Shown: positions 35,401 through 45,164, numbered from the stretch's first letter. The stretch: DNA of 64,000 bases from Mobilitalea sibirica (GCF_015999265.1 NZ_JAEAGR010000001.1:186001-250000); one strand, 5' to 3'. Numbers and translations: made by a program. Notes: generated by a model from the letters alone, not told the origin.

Positions 35401-36345
35401 ATGAAGGAAAACAATTATAAATCAGGATTTGTCACTTTGATAGGCAGACCCAATGTGGGGAAATCAACACTGATGAATCGTCTGATCGGACAAAAGATAG
35501 CCATCACCTCGGATAAACCTCAGACAACCAGAAATAAAATCCAAACAGTATATACGGATAATCGCGGACAAATTATATTCTTAGATACACCCGGAATACA
35601 CAAGGCAAGAAACAAGCTGGGCGAATATATGGTCAGTGTAGCGCAGCGTACCTTAAGTGAAGTGGATGTGGTGCTTTGGCTGGTAGAACCAACTACCTTT
35701 ATTGGAGCAGGTGAGAAACTCATTGCAGAGCAGCTTGGAAAAGTGAGAACACCGGTTATTTTGGTTATTAATAAGATAGATACCGTGAAAAAAGAAGAAA
35801 TTCTGACTTTCATAGCGGCCTATAAGGATATCCTTAATTTCGCTGAGATTATTCCGGTATCAGCATTAAAAGGAGAGAATACGCAAGATTTATTAGATAC
35901 TGTATTTCGATATCTGCCCAAAGGACCACAGTACTATGATGAGGATACTATTACCGATCAGCCTGAGAGACAGATTGTGGCAGAATTAATCAGAGAGAAA
36001 GCACTCAGATTATTAGAGGATGAAATTCCACATGGTATCGCAGTCAGCATCGACAGGATGAAAGAGCGAAACAATAATTCTGATGATTCCTGGGAAGAAA
36101 CTCCCGAATCCGGTGCCTTGATAGACATCCATGCTACAATTGTCTGTGAAAGAGATTCCCATAAGGGAATAATTATCGGTAAGGGTGGCAGTAAGTTAAA
36201 ACAGATCGGTACTCTATCCAGAAGGGAAATCGAAAATCTACTGGATTGTAAGGTTAATCTTCAATTATGGGTTAAAGTTAAGAAGGATTGGAGAGATAGT
36301 GATTTTCTTTTAAAAAATTATGGATATAACAGAAATGAGATATAG
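35401..36345 (+). CDS. era: GTPase Era
   Basis: A 314-aa 30S assembly GTPase binding the 3' end of 16S rRNA. The G domain has the P-loop GRPNVGKS (residues 15-22), DTPGIHKARNKLGE (G3) and NKID (G4); the C-terminal KH domain has the IIGKGGSKLKQIG loop. An insertion with NNSDDSWEETPESG (about residues 220-235) before the KH beta-strand is slightly longer than in model organisms. recO follows with one small gene between, the usual Firmicute order. Confidence 0.96.
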   Translation: MKENNYKSGFVTLIGRPNVGKSTLMNRLIGQKIAITSDKPQTTRNKIQTVYTDNRGQIIFLDTPGIHKARNKLGEYMVSVAQRTLSEVDVVLWLVEPTTFIGAGEKLIAEQLGKVRTPVILVINKIDTVKKEEILTFIAAYKDILNFAEIIPVSALKGENTQDLLDTVFRYLPKGPQYYDEDTITDQPERQIVAELIREKALRLLEDEIPHGIAVSIDRMKERNNNSDDSWEETPESGALIDIHATIVCERDSHKGIIIGKGGSKLKQIGTLSRREIENLLDCKVNLQLWVKVKKDWRDSDFLLKNYGYNRNEI

Positions 36346-36649
36346 ATACTAACGATAACGATTATATTATCTTTTTATTGATTCACTGATTGAATTGTAA
36401 TTCTCTGTATTGATCTTTAATTTATTATATTGGATATATAGATCTAATAAAGATAATATATAATTTAAAACACATATTTTGGTTAGAATTGTTACTATAA
36501 GAATTTGTCAAGTGTTATTATTAAAATTACGATGGGATATTCTAACCAGTTTAGAAAAATACAAAATGGGAAACCTAATGATATAAAGTAAAAGAAACCA
36601 CGTAAGGATTTATAAGACATAACAAGTATCATGGTTAGGGGGCTCATTT
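36346..36649 (+). promoter_or_regulatory. AT-rich spacer with one possible promoter
   Basis: Apart from a TTGTCA (36505-36510) with 17-base spacer and TACGAT (36528-36533) that could serve the YqzL-like gene and recO, nothing recognisable was seen in this spacer. Confidence 0.35.
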
Positions 36650-36841
36650 ATGAAGAATTATGATTGTTGGAAGAAGTTTATCAAAACAGGAAAGATTGAT
36701 GATTACTTAAATTATATTGCGTGTACTAGGGAAGAAAGTATAGAAGATTACCTGGTCGTGGATAAGGAAAAAGAAGGTGATTATCTTGCCGGCATCAACT
36801 ACCGTGACGGGAATGGTTCTGTCGGCCATGCCGGTTGGTGA
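36650..36841 (+). CDS. YqzL-like small protein overlapping recO
   Basis: A 63-aa protein. The N-terminal CWKKFIKTGKIDDYLNYI resembles the WxxFxxTGxIxxYLxY signature of YqzL, a small Bacillus protein encoded between era and recO, and the position here is the same. The function of YqzL is unknown. GTTAGGGGGC precedes the ATG. The last 56 bases overlap recO in another frame, so translation is coupled. The C-terminus beyond about residue 45 (YLAGINYRDGNGSVGHAGW) is probably dictated by the overlap. Confidence 0.7.
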   Translation: MKNYDCWKKFIKTGKIDDYLNYIACTREESIEDYLVVDKEKEGDYLAGINYRDGNGSVGHAGW

Positions 36842-37592
36842 TTATGACAAACGGTTGGTAATATTAACGAAAGAACATGGAAAAATAACAGCATTTGCCA
36901 AAGGCGCTCGTAGACAAAACAGCGCCTTATTGGCATGCAGCGGACCTTTTTCCTTTGGTGAATTCACCCTATATGCCGGAAGATCTTCTTATAATATAAT
37001 GTCGGCTGAGATTTCTAATTATTTCGCGGAGCTAAGGTCAGATATCGAAAGCTTATACTATGGGTTTTATTTTTGTGAATTTGCAGATTATATAACGAAG
37101 GAAAATAATGATGAAAAGGATGTTTTAAAGCTACTGTATCAGACACTTCGGGCCATTGCTAAGAAGACAATTCCTTTATCGCTTGTAAAGGTTATCTTTG
37201 AGGTAAAAGCAATGGCAATCAACGGTGAAGCACCACAGGTGTTTCAGTGTGTCAAGTGTTCGAAAAATCCGGCTGATAATAAAAAGGAGATTATCAAAGG
37301 TGAACAAGATACTTTGAACCATAGATCTGCTGTTTACACAGACTATCGGTTTTCTATAAAATCAGGAGGAATTTTGTGCAGTGAGTGCCAGTTTAACGAC
37401 CGTAGTGCAATTAAGATAGGAACTTCCACTTTATATACATTACAGTACATAATATCGAAAGAGATAGAAAAACTGTACACCTTTACGGTATCTGAAGAAG
37501 TTCTTCATGAATTAACGCGTTGTACTAAGATATATCTGGAACATTATATTGATCATCAATTCAAGTCATTAGAGATGATTATGTCTCTATAA
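36786..37592 (+). CDS. recO: DNA repair protein RecO
   Basis: A 268-aa recombination mediator of the RecFOR pathway. The N-terminal OB domain has TVTGMVLSAMPVGDYDKRLVILTKEHGKITAFAKGARR. The zinc ribbon is C-x2-C (CVKC) with a later C-x2-C (CSEC) across an insert. The TTG start at 36786 is favoured: GAAGGTGAT ends five bases before it and lies inside the longer GTG reading at 36777. The gene overlaps the YqzL-like gene by 56 bases. A lipoprotein and glyS follow. Confidence 0.92.
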   Translation: MPASTTVTGMVLSAMPVGDYDKRLVILTKEHGKITAFAKGARRQNSALLACSGPFSFGEFTLYAGRSSYNIMSAEISNYFAELRSDIESLYYGFYFCEFADYITKENNDEKDVLKLLYQTLRAIAKKTIPLSLVKVIFEVKAMAINGEAPQVFQCVKCSKNPADNKKEIIKGEQDTLNHRSAVYTDYRFSIKSGGILCSECQFNDRSAIKIGTSTLYTLQYIISKEIEKLYTFTVSEEVLHELTRCTKIYLEHYIDHQFKSLEMIMSL

Positions 37593-37683
37593 ATATAAGT
37601 TTTTAGAAAATCATGTTGAAATTCTCATATTTTAAGGTTAAAATGATATGAACCCAAAACTATCCGATGGAGGGAAATAATAT

Positions 37684-38283
37684 ATGAAAAAAATAACGAT
37701 TAGTATTATTTTACTATTGTTTATTATAAGCCTAACAGGGTGTAATAAAAAAGAAGTCAACATAACGGCTGAGGATATTACTTCTAATACCATATTGGTT
37801 AAAAGTAACGGCGAACTTCAGGTAGCTTTTGTCGAGGATTTTGATAAGTCTTATTATAATTTATCCGAATTAGATGAATTTGTGAAAAAAGAAATTAGTC
37901 TGTATAACCAGCAGGCAGGTAGTGAGGAGATAGAGATTAAAGATCTTCTTTTAAGAGACGGCAAAGCAATTATGCTACTTACATTTTCAGGGATGGCTCA
38001 TTATAGTGCATTTAATGATGTGTCAGCCGCGTATTTCAATGCTGATATGGATAATGTAGCACTTAGTTTACCGGAACAGTTTATCAGTGCAAAAGATGGA
38101 TCACTGGTAGATCGGGACAGTGCAATGAATAATGGAAAGTATAAGGTGGTAGTACTTTATGAACCCTTTGATATTATCGTAGAGGGAAGCGTAAAGTATT
38201 ATAGCGAGAATGTGACTTTAGCAGCTAATAATAAAGTTCAGAGTAATAGTGAAGACATGACGGTAGTTATCTATAAACCTTAA
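37684..38283 (+). CDS. Lipoprotein of unknown function between recO and glyS
   Basis: A 199-aa surface lipoprotein. MKKITISIILLLFIISLTGC is a signal peptide with lipobox LTGC (Cys20). The mature part contains mixed beta-type segments (NTILVKSNGELQVAFVEDF, KAIMLLTFSGMAHYSAF, KYKVVVLYEPFDIIVEGSVKYYS) but no known motif. GATGGAGGG precedes the ATG. A gene of this kind in the recO-glyS interval appears to be a lineage feature. It is 34 bases upstream of the glyS start, so probably co-transcribed with it. Confidence 0.75.
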   Translation: MKKITISIILLLFIISLTGCNKKEVNITAEDITSNTILVKSNGELQVAFVEDFDKSYYNLSELDEFVKKEISLYNQQAGSEEIEIKDLLLRDGKAIMLLTFSGMAHYSAFNDVSAAYFNADMDNVALSLPEQFISAKDGSLVDRDSAMNNGKYKVVVLYEPFDIIVEGSVKYYSENVTLAANNKVQSNSEDMTVVIYKP

Positions 38284-38317
38284 ATGAAACATGAAAGAAA
38301 GATGCGAGGATGAATGT

Positions 38318-39706
38318 ATGGAAAAAACAATGGAAAAAATAGTTGCATTAGCAAAAGCAAGAGGATTTGTATATCCGGGCTCAGAAATCTATGGAGGTCT
38401 GGCGAATACCTGGGATTATGGTAATCTGGGTGTAGAATTAAAAAATAATGTTAAAAAGGCTTGGTGGCAGAAGTTTATTCAGGAAAACCCTTATAATGTG
38501 GGTGTGGATTGTGCTATCCTTATGAATCCACAGACCTGGGTAGCATCCGGACATTTGGGTGGCTTTTCTGATCCGTTGATGGACTGTAAAGAATGTCATG
38601 AGCGTTTTCGTGCCGATAAATTGATCGAAGATTATCATATGGATAAAGGAATCACTATGGAAGGATCCATCGATTCCTGGTCCAATGAAGAGATGAAGAA
38701 ATACATTGACGAACATACGATTGTATGTCCTACCTGTGGTAAACATAATTTTACCGATATCCGTCAGTTCAACCTTATGTTTAAGACCTTCCAGGGTGTA
38801 ACGGAGGATGCGAAGAATGTTGTATACTTAAGACCGGAGACGGCTCAGGGTATCTTTGTTAACTTTAAGAATGTTCAAAGAACCTCCCGTAAGAAGATAC
38901 CTTTTGGTATCGGACAGATCGGTAAGTCCTTCCGTAATGAGATTACACCGGGTAACTTTACATTCCGAACCAGAGAGTTCGAACAGATGGAGCTGGAGTT
39001 CTTCTGTGAGCCGGATACGGATCTTGAGTGGTTTACTTATTGGAGACAATTCTGTATCGATTGGTTAAAGAGCCTCGGTATGAAAGAGGAAGAAATGAGA
39101 GTTAGAGATCATGACGTCGCTGAGCTTTCCTTCTACAGTAAAGCAACCACTGACATTGAATTCTTATTCCCCTTCGGTTGGGGTGAGTTATGGGGTATTG
39201 CAGACCGTACCGATTATGACCTGACTCAGCACCAGAACGTATCCAAAGAAGATATGAGTTACTTTGATGATGAGAAGAAAGAGAGATACATTCCATATGT
39301 GGTAGAGCCATCTTTAGGCGCAGACCGTGTAACTTTGGCTTTCCTGTGTGCAGCATATGACGAAGAAGAAATCGCTGAGGGAGATGTACGTACGGTACTT
39401 CATTTCCATCCTGCGTTGGCTCCGGTTAAGATTGGTGTTCTTCCCTTATCAAAGAAGTTAGCAGAACCTGCTGAGAAGATCTATATGGATTTATGTAAAC
39501 TGTATAATTGTGAATATGATGACAGAGGTAATATCGGTAAGCGTTACCGCAGACAAGATGAGATTGGTACACCGTTCTGTATTACCTATGATTTTGAATC
39601 AGAAAACGATGGATGTGTTACCGTTCGTGACAGAGATACTATGGAGCAAGAAAGAATAAAAATAGAAGATTTAAAGCCATATTTTGAGAATAAATTAAAA
39701 TTTTAG
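38318..39706 (+). CDS. glyS: Glycyl-tRNA synthetase, dimeric (alpha2) type
   Basis: A 462-aa class II synthetase charging tRNA-Gly. The N-terminal [41 protein letters not shown], the motif 2 region [25 protein letters not shown] and motif 3 [14 protein letters not shown] are intact; the C-terminus carries the anticodon-binding domain. The start at 38318 follows GCGAGGA; nine codons of in-frame upstream sequence are rejected. No T-box was found, consistent with transcription from upstream genes. Confidence 0.96.
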   Translation: MEKTMEKIVALAKARGFVYPGSEIYGGLANTWDYGNLGVELKNNVKKAWWQKFIQENPYNVGVDCAILMNPQTWVASGHLGGFSDPLMDCKECHERFRADKLIEDYHMDKGITMEGSIDSWSNEEMKKYIDEHTIVCPTCGKHNFTDIRQFNLMFKTFQGVTEDAKNVVYLRPETAQGIFVNFKNVQRTSRKKIPFGIGQIGKSFRNEITPGNFTFRTREFEQMELEFFCEPDTDLEWFTYWRQFCIDWLKSLGMKEEEMRVRDHDVAELSFYSKATTDIEFLFPFGWGELWGIADRTDYDLTQHQNVSKEDMSYFDDEKKERYIPYVVEPSLGADRVTLAFLCAAYDEEEIAEGDVRTVLHFHPALAPVKIGVLPLSKKLAEPAEKIYMDLCKLYNCEYDDRGNIGKRYRRQDEIGTPFCITYDFESENDGCVTVRDRDTMEQERIKIEDLKPYFENKLKF

Positions 39707-39803
39707 AAAAAAAGTCTTTTCTTACAATAGATGTCTATGTTATAATGTTTTTTGGTGACTAAAAATGCCAATATAGAGTTATAATGTGATATAAGCAGGA
39801 AAC

Positions 39804-40022
39804 GTTTGAGTGCTAAAAGTATTGCACGAGAAGAATAAAAGACAATGATGAATAAAGTGTTAAAAGCACCATTGGTGCTTTCCAGATGCAATATATTGCT
39901 ATGCAAGCTTGCTTGAAATGGCAATATATTGTAGCTGGAAAAGAATGCGTAGCATTTTAACACTTTATTCAGTCTAATTATATGATTAATTACTCTCCTC
40001 GTGGAGTACTTTTCACTCAAAC
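39804..40022. repeat. 219-nt long imperfect palindrome between glyS and ppdK
   Basis: Nested inverted repeats: an outer pair GTTTGAGTGCTAAAAGTA / TACTTTTCACTCAAAC; a perfect 16-bp pair GAATAAAGTGTTAAAA (39850-39865) and TTTTAACACTTTATTC (39955-39970); and an inner pair CCAGATGCAATATATTGC / GCAATATATTGTAGCTGG. It contains no ORF. It occupies almost the whole spacer and would fold into one long hairpin, probably ending glyS transcription or representing a mobile palindromic repeat. Confidence 0.75.
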
Positions 40023-40075
40023 AGATTTTGCTATATCAATTATATAATATAAATAATTAGGAGGGCACTTACAAA

Positions 40076-42697
40076 ATGACGAAATGGGTATATTTGTTTA
40101 AAGAAGGTAAAGCGGATATGAAAAACCTTCTTGGTGGTAAGGGTGCTAACTTAGCTGAAATGACTAATTTAGGACTTCCGATTCCACAAGGCTTTACCGT
40201 AACGACAGAAGCTTGTACAGATTACTACAATAGCGGCAAGAAAATCAGGGATGAAATTAAAACTCAGATTTTCGATTCCTTAAAGGTTCTTGAAGAACAA
40301 CAAGGAAAGAAATTCGGTGATACAGAAAATCCCTTATTGGTTTCCGTACGTTCCGGTGCAAGGGCTTCTATGCCGGGTATGATGGATACTATCCTTAACT
40401 TAGGTTTAACCGATGTTGCTGTTGAAGGCTTTGCTAAGAAGACCGGTAACCCTAGATTTGCATATGATTCCTACAGAAGATTTATTCAGATGTTTTCTGA
40501 CGTTGTTATGGAAATTCCTAAATCCAAGTTTGAAAGAGTACTGGATGAAATCAAGGAAAAGAAAAACGTTCAATTTGACACTGACTTGTCAGCTGATGAC
40601 TTAAAGGAAGTTATTGAACAATTTAAGGCACTTTACAAGAAAGAAAAAGGTACTGATTTCCCTCAAAATCCTGCAGATCAGTTAATCGAAGCTGTAACTG
40701 CTGTATTCCGTTCTTGGGATAATCCTCGTGCTATCTACTATAGAAGAATGAATGATATACCTGGCGATTGGGGTACTGCAGTTAACGTACAGGCAATGGT
40801 ATTCGGTAACATGGGCGATACCTCCGGTACCGGTGTTGCATTTACCCGTAATCCTTCCACCGGTGAAGCTAAGATTTATGGTGAATACCTGATCAATGCT
40901 CAGGGTGAGGACGTTGTTGCCGGTATCAGAACTCCACTTCCGATTACAAGACTTGAACAGGACATGCCTGAGGTTTATGCAGAATTCATGAGAATTGCTA
41001 CTCTTTTAGAGAATCACTATAAAGATATGCAGGATATGGAGTTTACAATTGAAGATAAAAAGCTTTACTTCTTACAGACTCGTAACGGTAAGAGAACAGC
41101 ACCTGCTGCTCTTCAAATCGCTTGCGATTTAGTAGATGAAGGAAAGATTACGAAGGAAGATGCAATCAAGAGAATTGAAGCAAAATCCTTAGATCAGTTA
41201 TTACATCCTACTTTTGATGATGCAGCTTTAAAGGCAGCACAACCTGTTGGAAGCGCATTACCTGCTTCTCCTGGTGCAGCAGCCGGTAAAGTATACTTTA
41301 CTGCTGAAGATGCTGTAAAAGCTCATGAAAAAGGTGAAAGAGTTATTCTTGTTCGTCTTGAGACTTCTCCGGAAGATATCGAAGGTATGCATGCAGCTGA
41401 AGGTATCTTGACCGTACGTGGTGGTATGACTTCTCACGCAGCAGTTGTTGCTCGTGGTATGGGTACTGCTTGTGTATCCGGATGTGGTGAAGTTAAAATT
41501 AATGAAGAAGAGAAGTACTTCACAATTGCTGGAAATACAGTAAAAGAAGGAGATTATATCTCCCTTGACGGTTCCACAGGTAACATCTACGTTGGTGATA
41601 TTAAGACGGTAGAAGCTTCCATCAGTGGTAACTTTGAAAGAATTATGACCTGGGCTGATGAAATCAGAACCTTAAAAGTAAGAACCAATGCTGATACACC
41701 GGCAGATGCAGCTAACGCTGTAAAATTCGGTGCTGAAGGTATCGGTCTTTGCCGTACAGAGCACATGTTCTTTGAGGCTGACAGAATTCCTAAGATCAGA
41801 AAAATGATCCTTTCTAAGACTGTTGAAGCGAGAGAAGCAGCATTAAATGAATTGATTCCTTTCCAGAAGGGTGACTTTAAAGGACTTTACGAAGTTATGG
41901 AAGGAAGACCGGTTACCATTCGTTTCCTGGATCCTCCGTTACATGAATTCGTTCCTACCGATGCTGATGATATAGCAGAATTAGCTAAGGATATGGGTCT
42001 TTCCGTTGAGGAAGTACAGGCTACCTGTGATTCCTTACATGAGTTCAACCCGATGATGGGTCACAGAGGATGCCGTCTTGCGGTAACTTATCCTGAGATT
42101 GCAAGAATGCAGACCAGAGCGGTTATGGAAGCAGCAATTGAAGTTAAGAAAGAAAAAGGCTTCGATGTGGTTCCTGAAATCATGATCCCGTTAGTTGGTG
42201 AGAAGAGAGAGTTAAAATATGTTAAGGATATTGTTGTTGAGACAGCTGAAGCAGTGAAGAAAGAAATGGGCTCCGACATTCAGTATCATGTTGGTACTAT
42301 GATCGAGATTCCTCGTGCAGCTTTACTTGCTGATGAAATCGCAGAGGAAGCTGAGTTCTTCTCCTTCGGTACAAACGACTTAACACAGATGACCTTTGGT
42401 TTCTCCCGTGACGATGCCGGTAAGTTCTTAGATGCATACTACAAGACCAAGATCTTCGAGTCCGATCCATTTGCAAGACTTGATGTGGACGGTGTTGGTC
42501 AGTTAGTGAAGATGGCTTCCGAAAAAGGTCGTGCATCTAGACCTGATATCAAGCTTGGTATCTGTGGTGAGCATGGTGGAGATCCTTCTACCATCGAGTT
42601 CTGCCATAAGGTAGGATTAAACTATGTATCCTGTTCACCTTTCCGTGTGCCGATCGCAAGACTTGCAGCAGCACAGGCAGCGCTTAATCAAAAGTAG
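40076..42697 (+). CDS. ppdK: Pyruvate, phosphate dikinase
   Basis: An 873-aa PPDK interconverting PEP, AMP and PPi with pyruvate, ATP and Pi. Domains in order: N-terminal ATP-grasp (LLGGKGANLAEMTNLGLPIPQGF, residues 20-340), the swivelling phospho-His domain with GGMTSHAAVVARGMG (His near residue 453), and the C-terminal TIM barrel with IGLCRTEHMF and the ICGEHGGDP catalytic Cys loop. GGAGGGC precedes the ATG. In anaerobes with this enzyme it often serves glycolysis as a PPi-saving pyruvate-forming step beside pyruvate kinase. Confidence 0.97.
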   Translation: MTKWVYLFKEGKADMKNLLGGKGANLAEMTNLGLPIPQGFTVTTEACTDYYNSGKKIRDEIKTQIFDSLKVLEEQQGKKFGDTENPLLVSVRSGARASMPGMMDTILNLGLTDVAVEGFAKKTGNPRFAYDSYRRFIQMFSDVVMEIPKSKFERVLDEIKEKKNVQFDTDLSADDLKEVIEQFKALYKKEKGTDFPQNPADQLIEAVTAVFRSWDNPRAIYYRRMNDIPGDWGTAVNVQAMVFGNMGDTSGTGVAFTRNPSTGEAKIYGEYLINAQGEDVVAGIRTPLPITRLEQDMPEVYAEFMRIATLLENHYKDMQDMEFTIEDKKLYFLQTRNGKRTAPAALQIACDLVDEGKITKEDAIKRIEAKSLDQLLHPTFDDAALKAAQPVGSALPASPGAAAGKVYFTAEDAVKAHEKGERVILVRLETSPEDIEGMHAAEGILTVRGGMTSHAAVVARGMGTACVSGCGEVKINEEEKYFTIAGNTVKEGDYISLDGSTGNIYVGDIKTVEASISGNFERIMTWADEIRTLKVRTNADTPADAANAVKFGAEGIGLCRTEHMFFEADRIPKIRKMILSKTVEAREAALNELIPFQKGDFKGLYEVMEGRPVTIRFLDPPLHEFVPTDADDIAELAKDMGLSVEEVQATCDSLHEFNPMMGHRGCRLAVTYPEIARMQTRAVMEAAIEVKKEKGFDVVPEIMIPLVGEKRELKYVKDIVVETAEAVKKEMGSDIQYHVGTMIEIPRAALLADEIAEEAEFFSFGTNDLTQMTFGFSRDDAGKFLDAYYKTKIFESDPFARLDVDGVGQLVKMASEKGRASRPDIKLGICGEHGGDPSTIEFCHKVGLNYVSCSPFRVPIARLAAAQAALNQK

Positions 42698-42841
42698 GCG
42701 AATCCACTTATTCGATTTTACTATCGGATATAATGAGGCAAAAGCCTTCAAAACCGCTAGAAAAGGGCTTTTGAGGATGTCTCAGTGGTGTAATGATATA
42801 ACAATATCAGTTCACATTTTGATAAGTTAAAATAAATATAG

Positions 42842-42882
42842 AGCACTCTATCACGTTAAAAATGGTAGAGTGCTTCTTTTTA
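42842..42882 (+). terminator. Intrinsic terminator after ppdK
   Basis: AGCACTCTATCA and TGGTAGAGTGCT form a 12-bp stem (one mismatch-type pair) around nine bases, followed by TCTTTTTAT. A weaker AAAAGCC/GGCTTTT hairpin lies nearer the gene (42740-42772). The 42883-43086 remainder holds nothing recognisable and marks the start of the accessory island. Confidence 0.85.
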
Positions 42883-43086
42883 TGCAAGAATTTATGTAAA
42901 AATGAGGTGTAAGTCCGTGGTGTAAGGACATAGAAAACTATCAAAATATGAGGATGATATATTTTTAATTAGCAAATTATAGTAGAACTATGGATATTTT
43001 TGGGGTATAATTAATTATTAATAGCTCGTGAATTGTCGAGTACGAATTTATACGATAATGAGAATGCATATTTGGAGATGATAAAA

Positions 43087-43980
43087 ATGATTAATTTAAC
43101 AAAAGTGTTAAAGAACTGGGGATTTCAAGAAGTAATAATAGAGAATCAATTCCATGAAGATTCATCCAGACAAATATTTTCATTCTCGGTTAATAATCAA
43201 CGCATGTTGTTAAAAGGTATTCCTGATGAAATATCAGAAAATGTGATTAAAGGTAATGTATCAGCACATGAATATTTAGGAAACCAAAAGCACATTGCGC
43301 CTGATATTATATATACACCAGACGGAAATTGTTATATTCATGAAGACGGATTTTGGTTTTATGTAATGGAATTTGTTGAAGGACGGCCTTTAGAGGAAAC
43401 CGTCGAAGATGAATATTCACTTGGAAAGATTGCCAGACTAGTTCATTCCTATACAGATTATCAATATTTATCGTCTCTTGATGCTGATAAAAAAAGATTT
43501 TATGAATGGTTTACTGATAAAGAATTCAAGAAAGAATTTGATTCAATTCTTAATCAATTACCTGATTTTACAAAATATGACCAATGCTTTATTCATACAG
43601 ATTTGGGTCCACACAATGCGATGATGAGACTAAATGGCCAGGTAATACTAATAGATTTGGATGACTCGGGTATTGGTAGCATGCACCTTGACATTGGTTG
43701 GGCTTTTATTATGCAATTCGTGGAATATAATCGTGAAACTGAGGAAATGAAGTATCGTTTTGACTTAGCAATGGCTTTTTTGCAGGGATATTATGAAAAT
43801 GAAAAAATATCTCGTAATGAATATGATTTGATTTGGCAAGGTGCGATTTTTATGCACATATCGTATATGAAAGTTTTTGGACCATACGCTGTAAATCCAT
43901 TATGGAATATATTAAAATATGGGATGTGTCAAAAGGACAAACTTTGGGATATGTTAATTCAACAAGAAACATTCATATGA
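43087..43980 (+). CDS. Aminoglycoside phosphotransferase-family (APH) kinase
   Basis: A 297-aa protein-kinase-like phosphotransferase. The Brenner motif is HTDLGPHNAM (starting at residue 170) and the metal-binding motif is LIDLDD (Asp near 190-193). The N-terminal lobe has a SFSVNNQRMLLKG strand. The family includes aminoglycoside, homoserine and choline kinases; the substrate here is unknown. The ATG at 43087 is chosen because GGAG lies nine bases upstream; a TTG-initiated longer form is possible. It is first in the accessory island and may be a resistance gene, but nothing specific proves it. Confidence 0.75.
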   Translation: MINLTKVLKNWGFQEVIIENQFHEDSSRQIFSFSVNNQRMLLKGIPDEISENVIKGNVSAHEYLGNQKHIAPDIIYTPDGNCYIHEDGFWFYVMEFVEGRPLEETVEDEYSLGKIARLVHSYTDYQYLSSLDADKKRFYEWFTDKEFKKEFDSILNQLPDFTKYDQCFIHTDLGPHNAMMRLNGQVILIDLDDSGIGSMHLDIGWAFIMQFVEYNRETEEMKYRFDLAMAFLQGYYENEKISRNEYDLIWQGAIFMHISYMKVFGPYAVNPLWNILKYGMCQKDKLWDMLIQQETFI

Positions 43981-44069
43981 TAGATTTTTTCGCTCATTTT
44001 AGAATGATAAATATAGGTCGTACTCGTTACAAAATGCGAACTGAAGCATATTATTAGTGGAGGTTATTT

Positions 44070-44498
44070 ATGATTATTACATATAATGACACAAAAAAAG
44101 ATTTACCTGTTGAGCAATTACATCATTTGTTTTTTTTAGCAGGTTGGGCAGGTTCAGAAATTACTCCAGACCCAGAGATATTAAAAAAATTTAACATTCC
44201 TTTTATTAACTCAACTTTAGTGATTTCTGCATGGGAAAATGAACGCTTAATTGGAGCGGTAAGGGTGTTGAGCGATATGTTTATCAGGTCAGTAATTTAT
44301 GATTTAGTAATTGACCCTGAATATCAAAACAAGGGAATAGGAAAGGAATTGGTAAAAAGGTGTATTGAACATTTCCCAAACTGCGAGTGGTTAGTTCAAA
44401 CAGAAAAACATATATCAGGTTATTATGAAAAAATCGGATTCAAGATTTATAATGACGTGGTTTTAACCATACCGTCAATATATCAACGTACCGAATAA
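44070..44498 (+). CDS. GNAT-family N-acetyltransferase
   Basis: A 142-aa acetyl-CoA-dependent transferase with the core GNAT fold. Motif A is IYDLVIDPEYQNKGIGKELVKRCIEHF (with the Q/RxxGxG/A acetyl-CoA loop QNKGIG), and motif B includes SGYYEKIGFKIYNDVV. The substrate is unknown; small GNATs of this type act on amino acids, drugs or proteins. GTGGAGG precedes the ATG. It follows the phosphotransferase by about 90 bases in the same orientation. Confidence 0.85.
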   Translation: MIITYNDTKKDLPVEQLHHLFFLAGWAGSEITPDPEILKKFNIPFINSTLVISAWENERLIGAVRVLSDMFIRSVIYDLVIDPEYQNKGIGKELVKRCIEHFPNCEWLVQTEKHISGYYEKIGFKIYNDVVLTIPSIYQRTE

Positions 44499-44616
44499 GC
44501 ATTACACGAAATAAAGCTGGCTCATAATATATAGATAATGTGTCGGAACCGTATGAAAATTACGAACGACAAATTTGAATTTACTAAATTGATGATTGAG
44601 TTTTTGGAGGAAAAAG

Positions 44617-45009
44617 ATGAAGATTATTACACAACTATGCTTTGCAGGAACTTCAGATGAGGCGTTGAAACTATACGAAAGGGCGTTCGGCTGTACAGTA
44701 AAGACACTAATCCACTATCGTGATGCGGTAGCTTATGGGTGGGAAAAGCCGAATGAGGAAATAAATGATAGGGTATATCATTCAGAGATTATGTTCGGTG
44801 ACTATGAAGTGCGACTGATAGATTTGGACAATTCCGAAAAGACTGAGCTTACGCAAAAAGTTACAATGTATGTTGGGTTTGATACAGAAGAAGAGGTCAG
44901 AAACGTGTACTCTGTGCTAGCGGAAGAGGGTACAATTACCAGAGAACTGACATGCCCACCGTATATGGTAATAATTGGTGAGTTGGTGGAATTCCTACTG
45001 ATTCGGTAA
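44617..45009 (+). CDS. VOC/PhnB-like protein, 3' end replaced by foreign sequence
   Basis: A glyoxalase/VOC superfamily protein (130 aa as read) of the PhnB-like group. MKIITQLCFAGTSDEALKLYERAFG at the start and YHSEIMFGDYEVRLID are typical, as is the PPYMVIIGELV strand near the end. Members normally continue with a D-x-F/Y-G-I-x-W type terminal strand; here reading runs instead into EFLLIR and stops, because the sequence switches to a BRCT gene remnant in another frame at about 44983-44990. It is thus truncated by recombination and may not fold well. GGAGG is seven bases upstream of the ATG. Confidence 0.75.
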   Translation: MKIITQLCFAGTSDEALKLYERAFGCTVKTLIHYRDAVAYGWEKPNEEINDRVYHSEIMFGDYEVRLIDLDNSEKTELTQKVTMYVGFDTEEEVRNVYSVLAEEGTITRELTCPPYMVIIGELVEFLLIR

Positions 45010-45164
45010 CAAGGAACACAAATATCCTTGTCCTTGGAAATAATGATTATTGTTCATCGATTAAGGACGGAAAGTCAAGTAAGCAAAAGAAAGCTGAAGA
45101 GATGATTTTAAAGGGGAATGACCTAATTATTATCAGTGAGAAATCATTTTATGACATGCTGTAG
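44985..45164 (+). pseudogene. C-terminal remnant of a BRCT-domain protein
   Basis: A frame shifted relative to the VOC gene reads GGIPTDSVTRNTNILVLGN, then NDYCSSIKDGKSSKQKKAEE, then MILKGNDLIIISEKSFYDML and a stop at 45162-45164. This is the typical second half of a BRCT domain (conserved GG, T-x-x-T-N-x-L-V-L-G, K-x-x-K-A-E, I-I-S-E-x-x-F) as found at the end of clostridial DnaQ-like exonucleases. The first part of the gene is missing and has no start codon here. The remnant abuts the truncated VOC gene, showing a deletion or insertion joining two genes. Confidence 0.8.
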
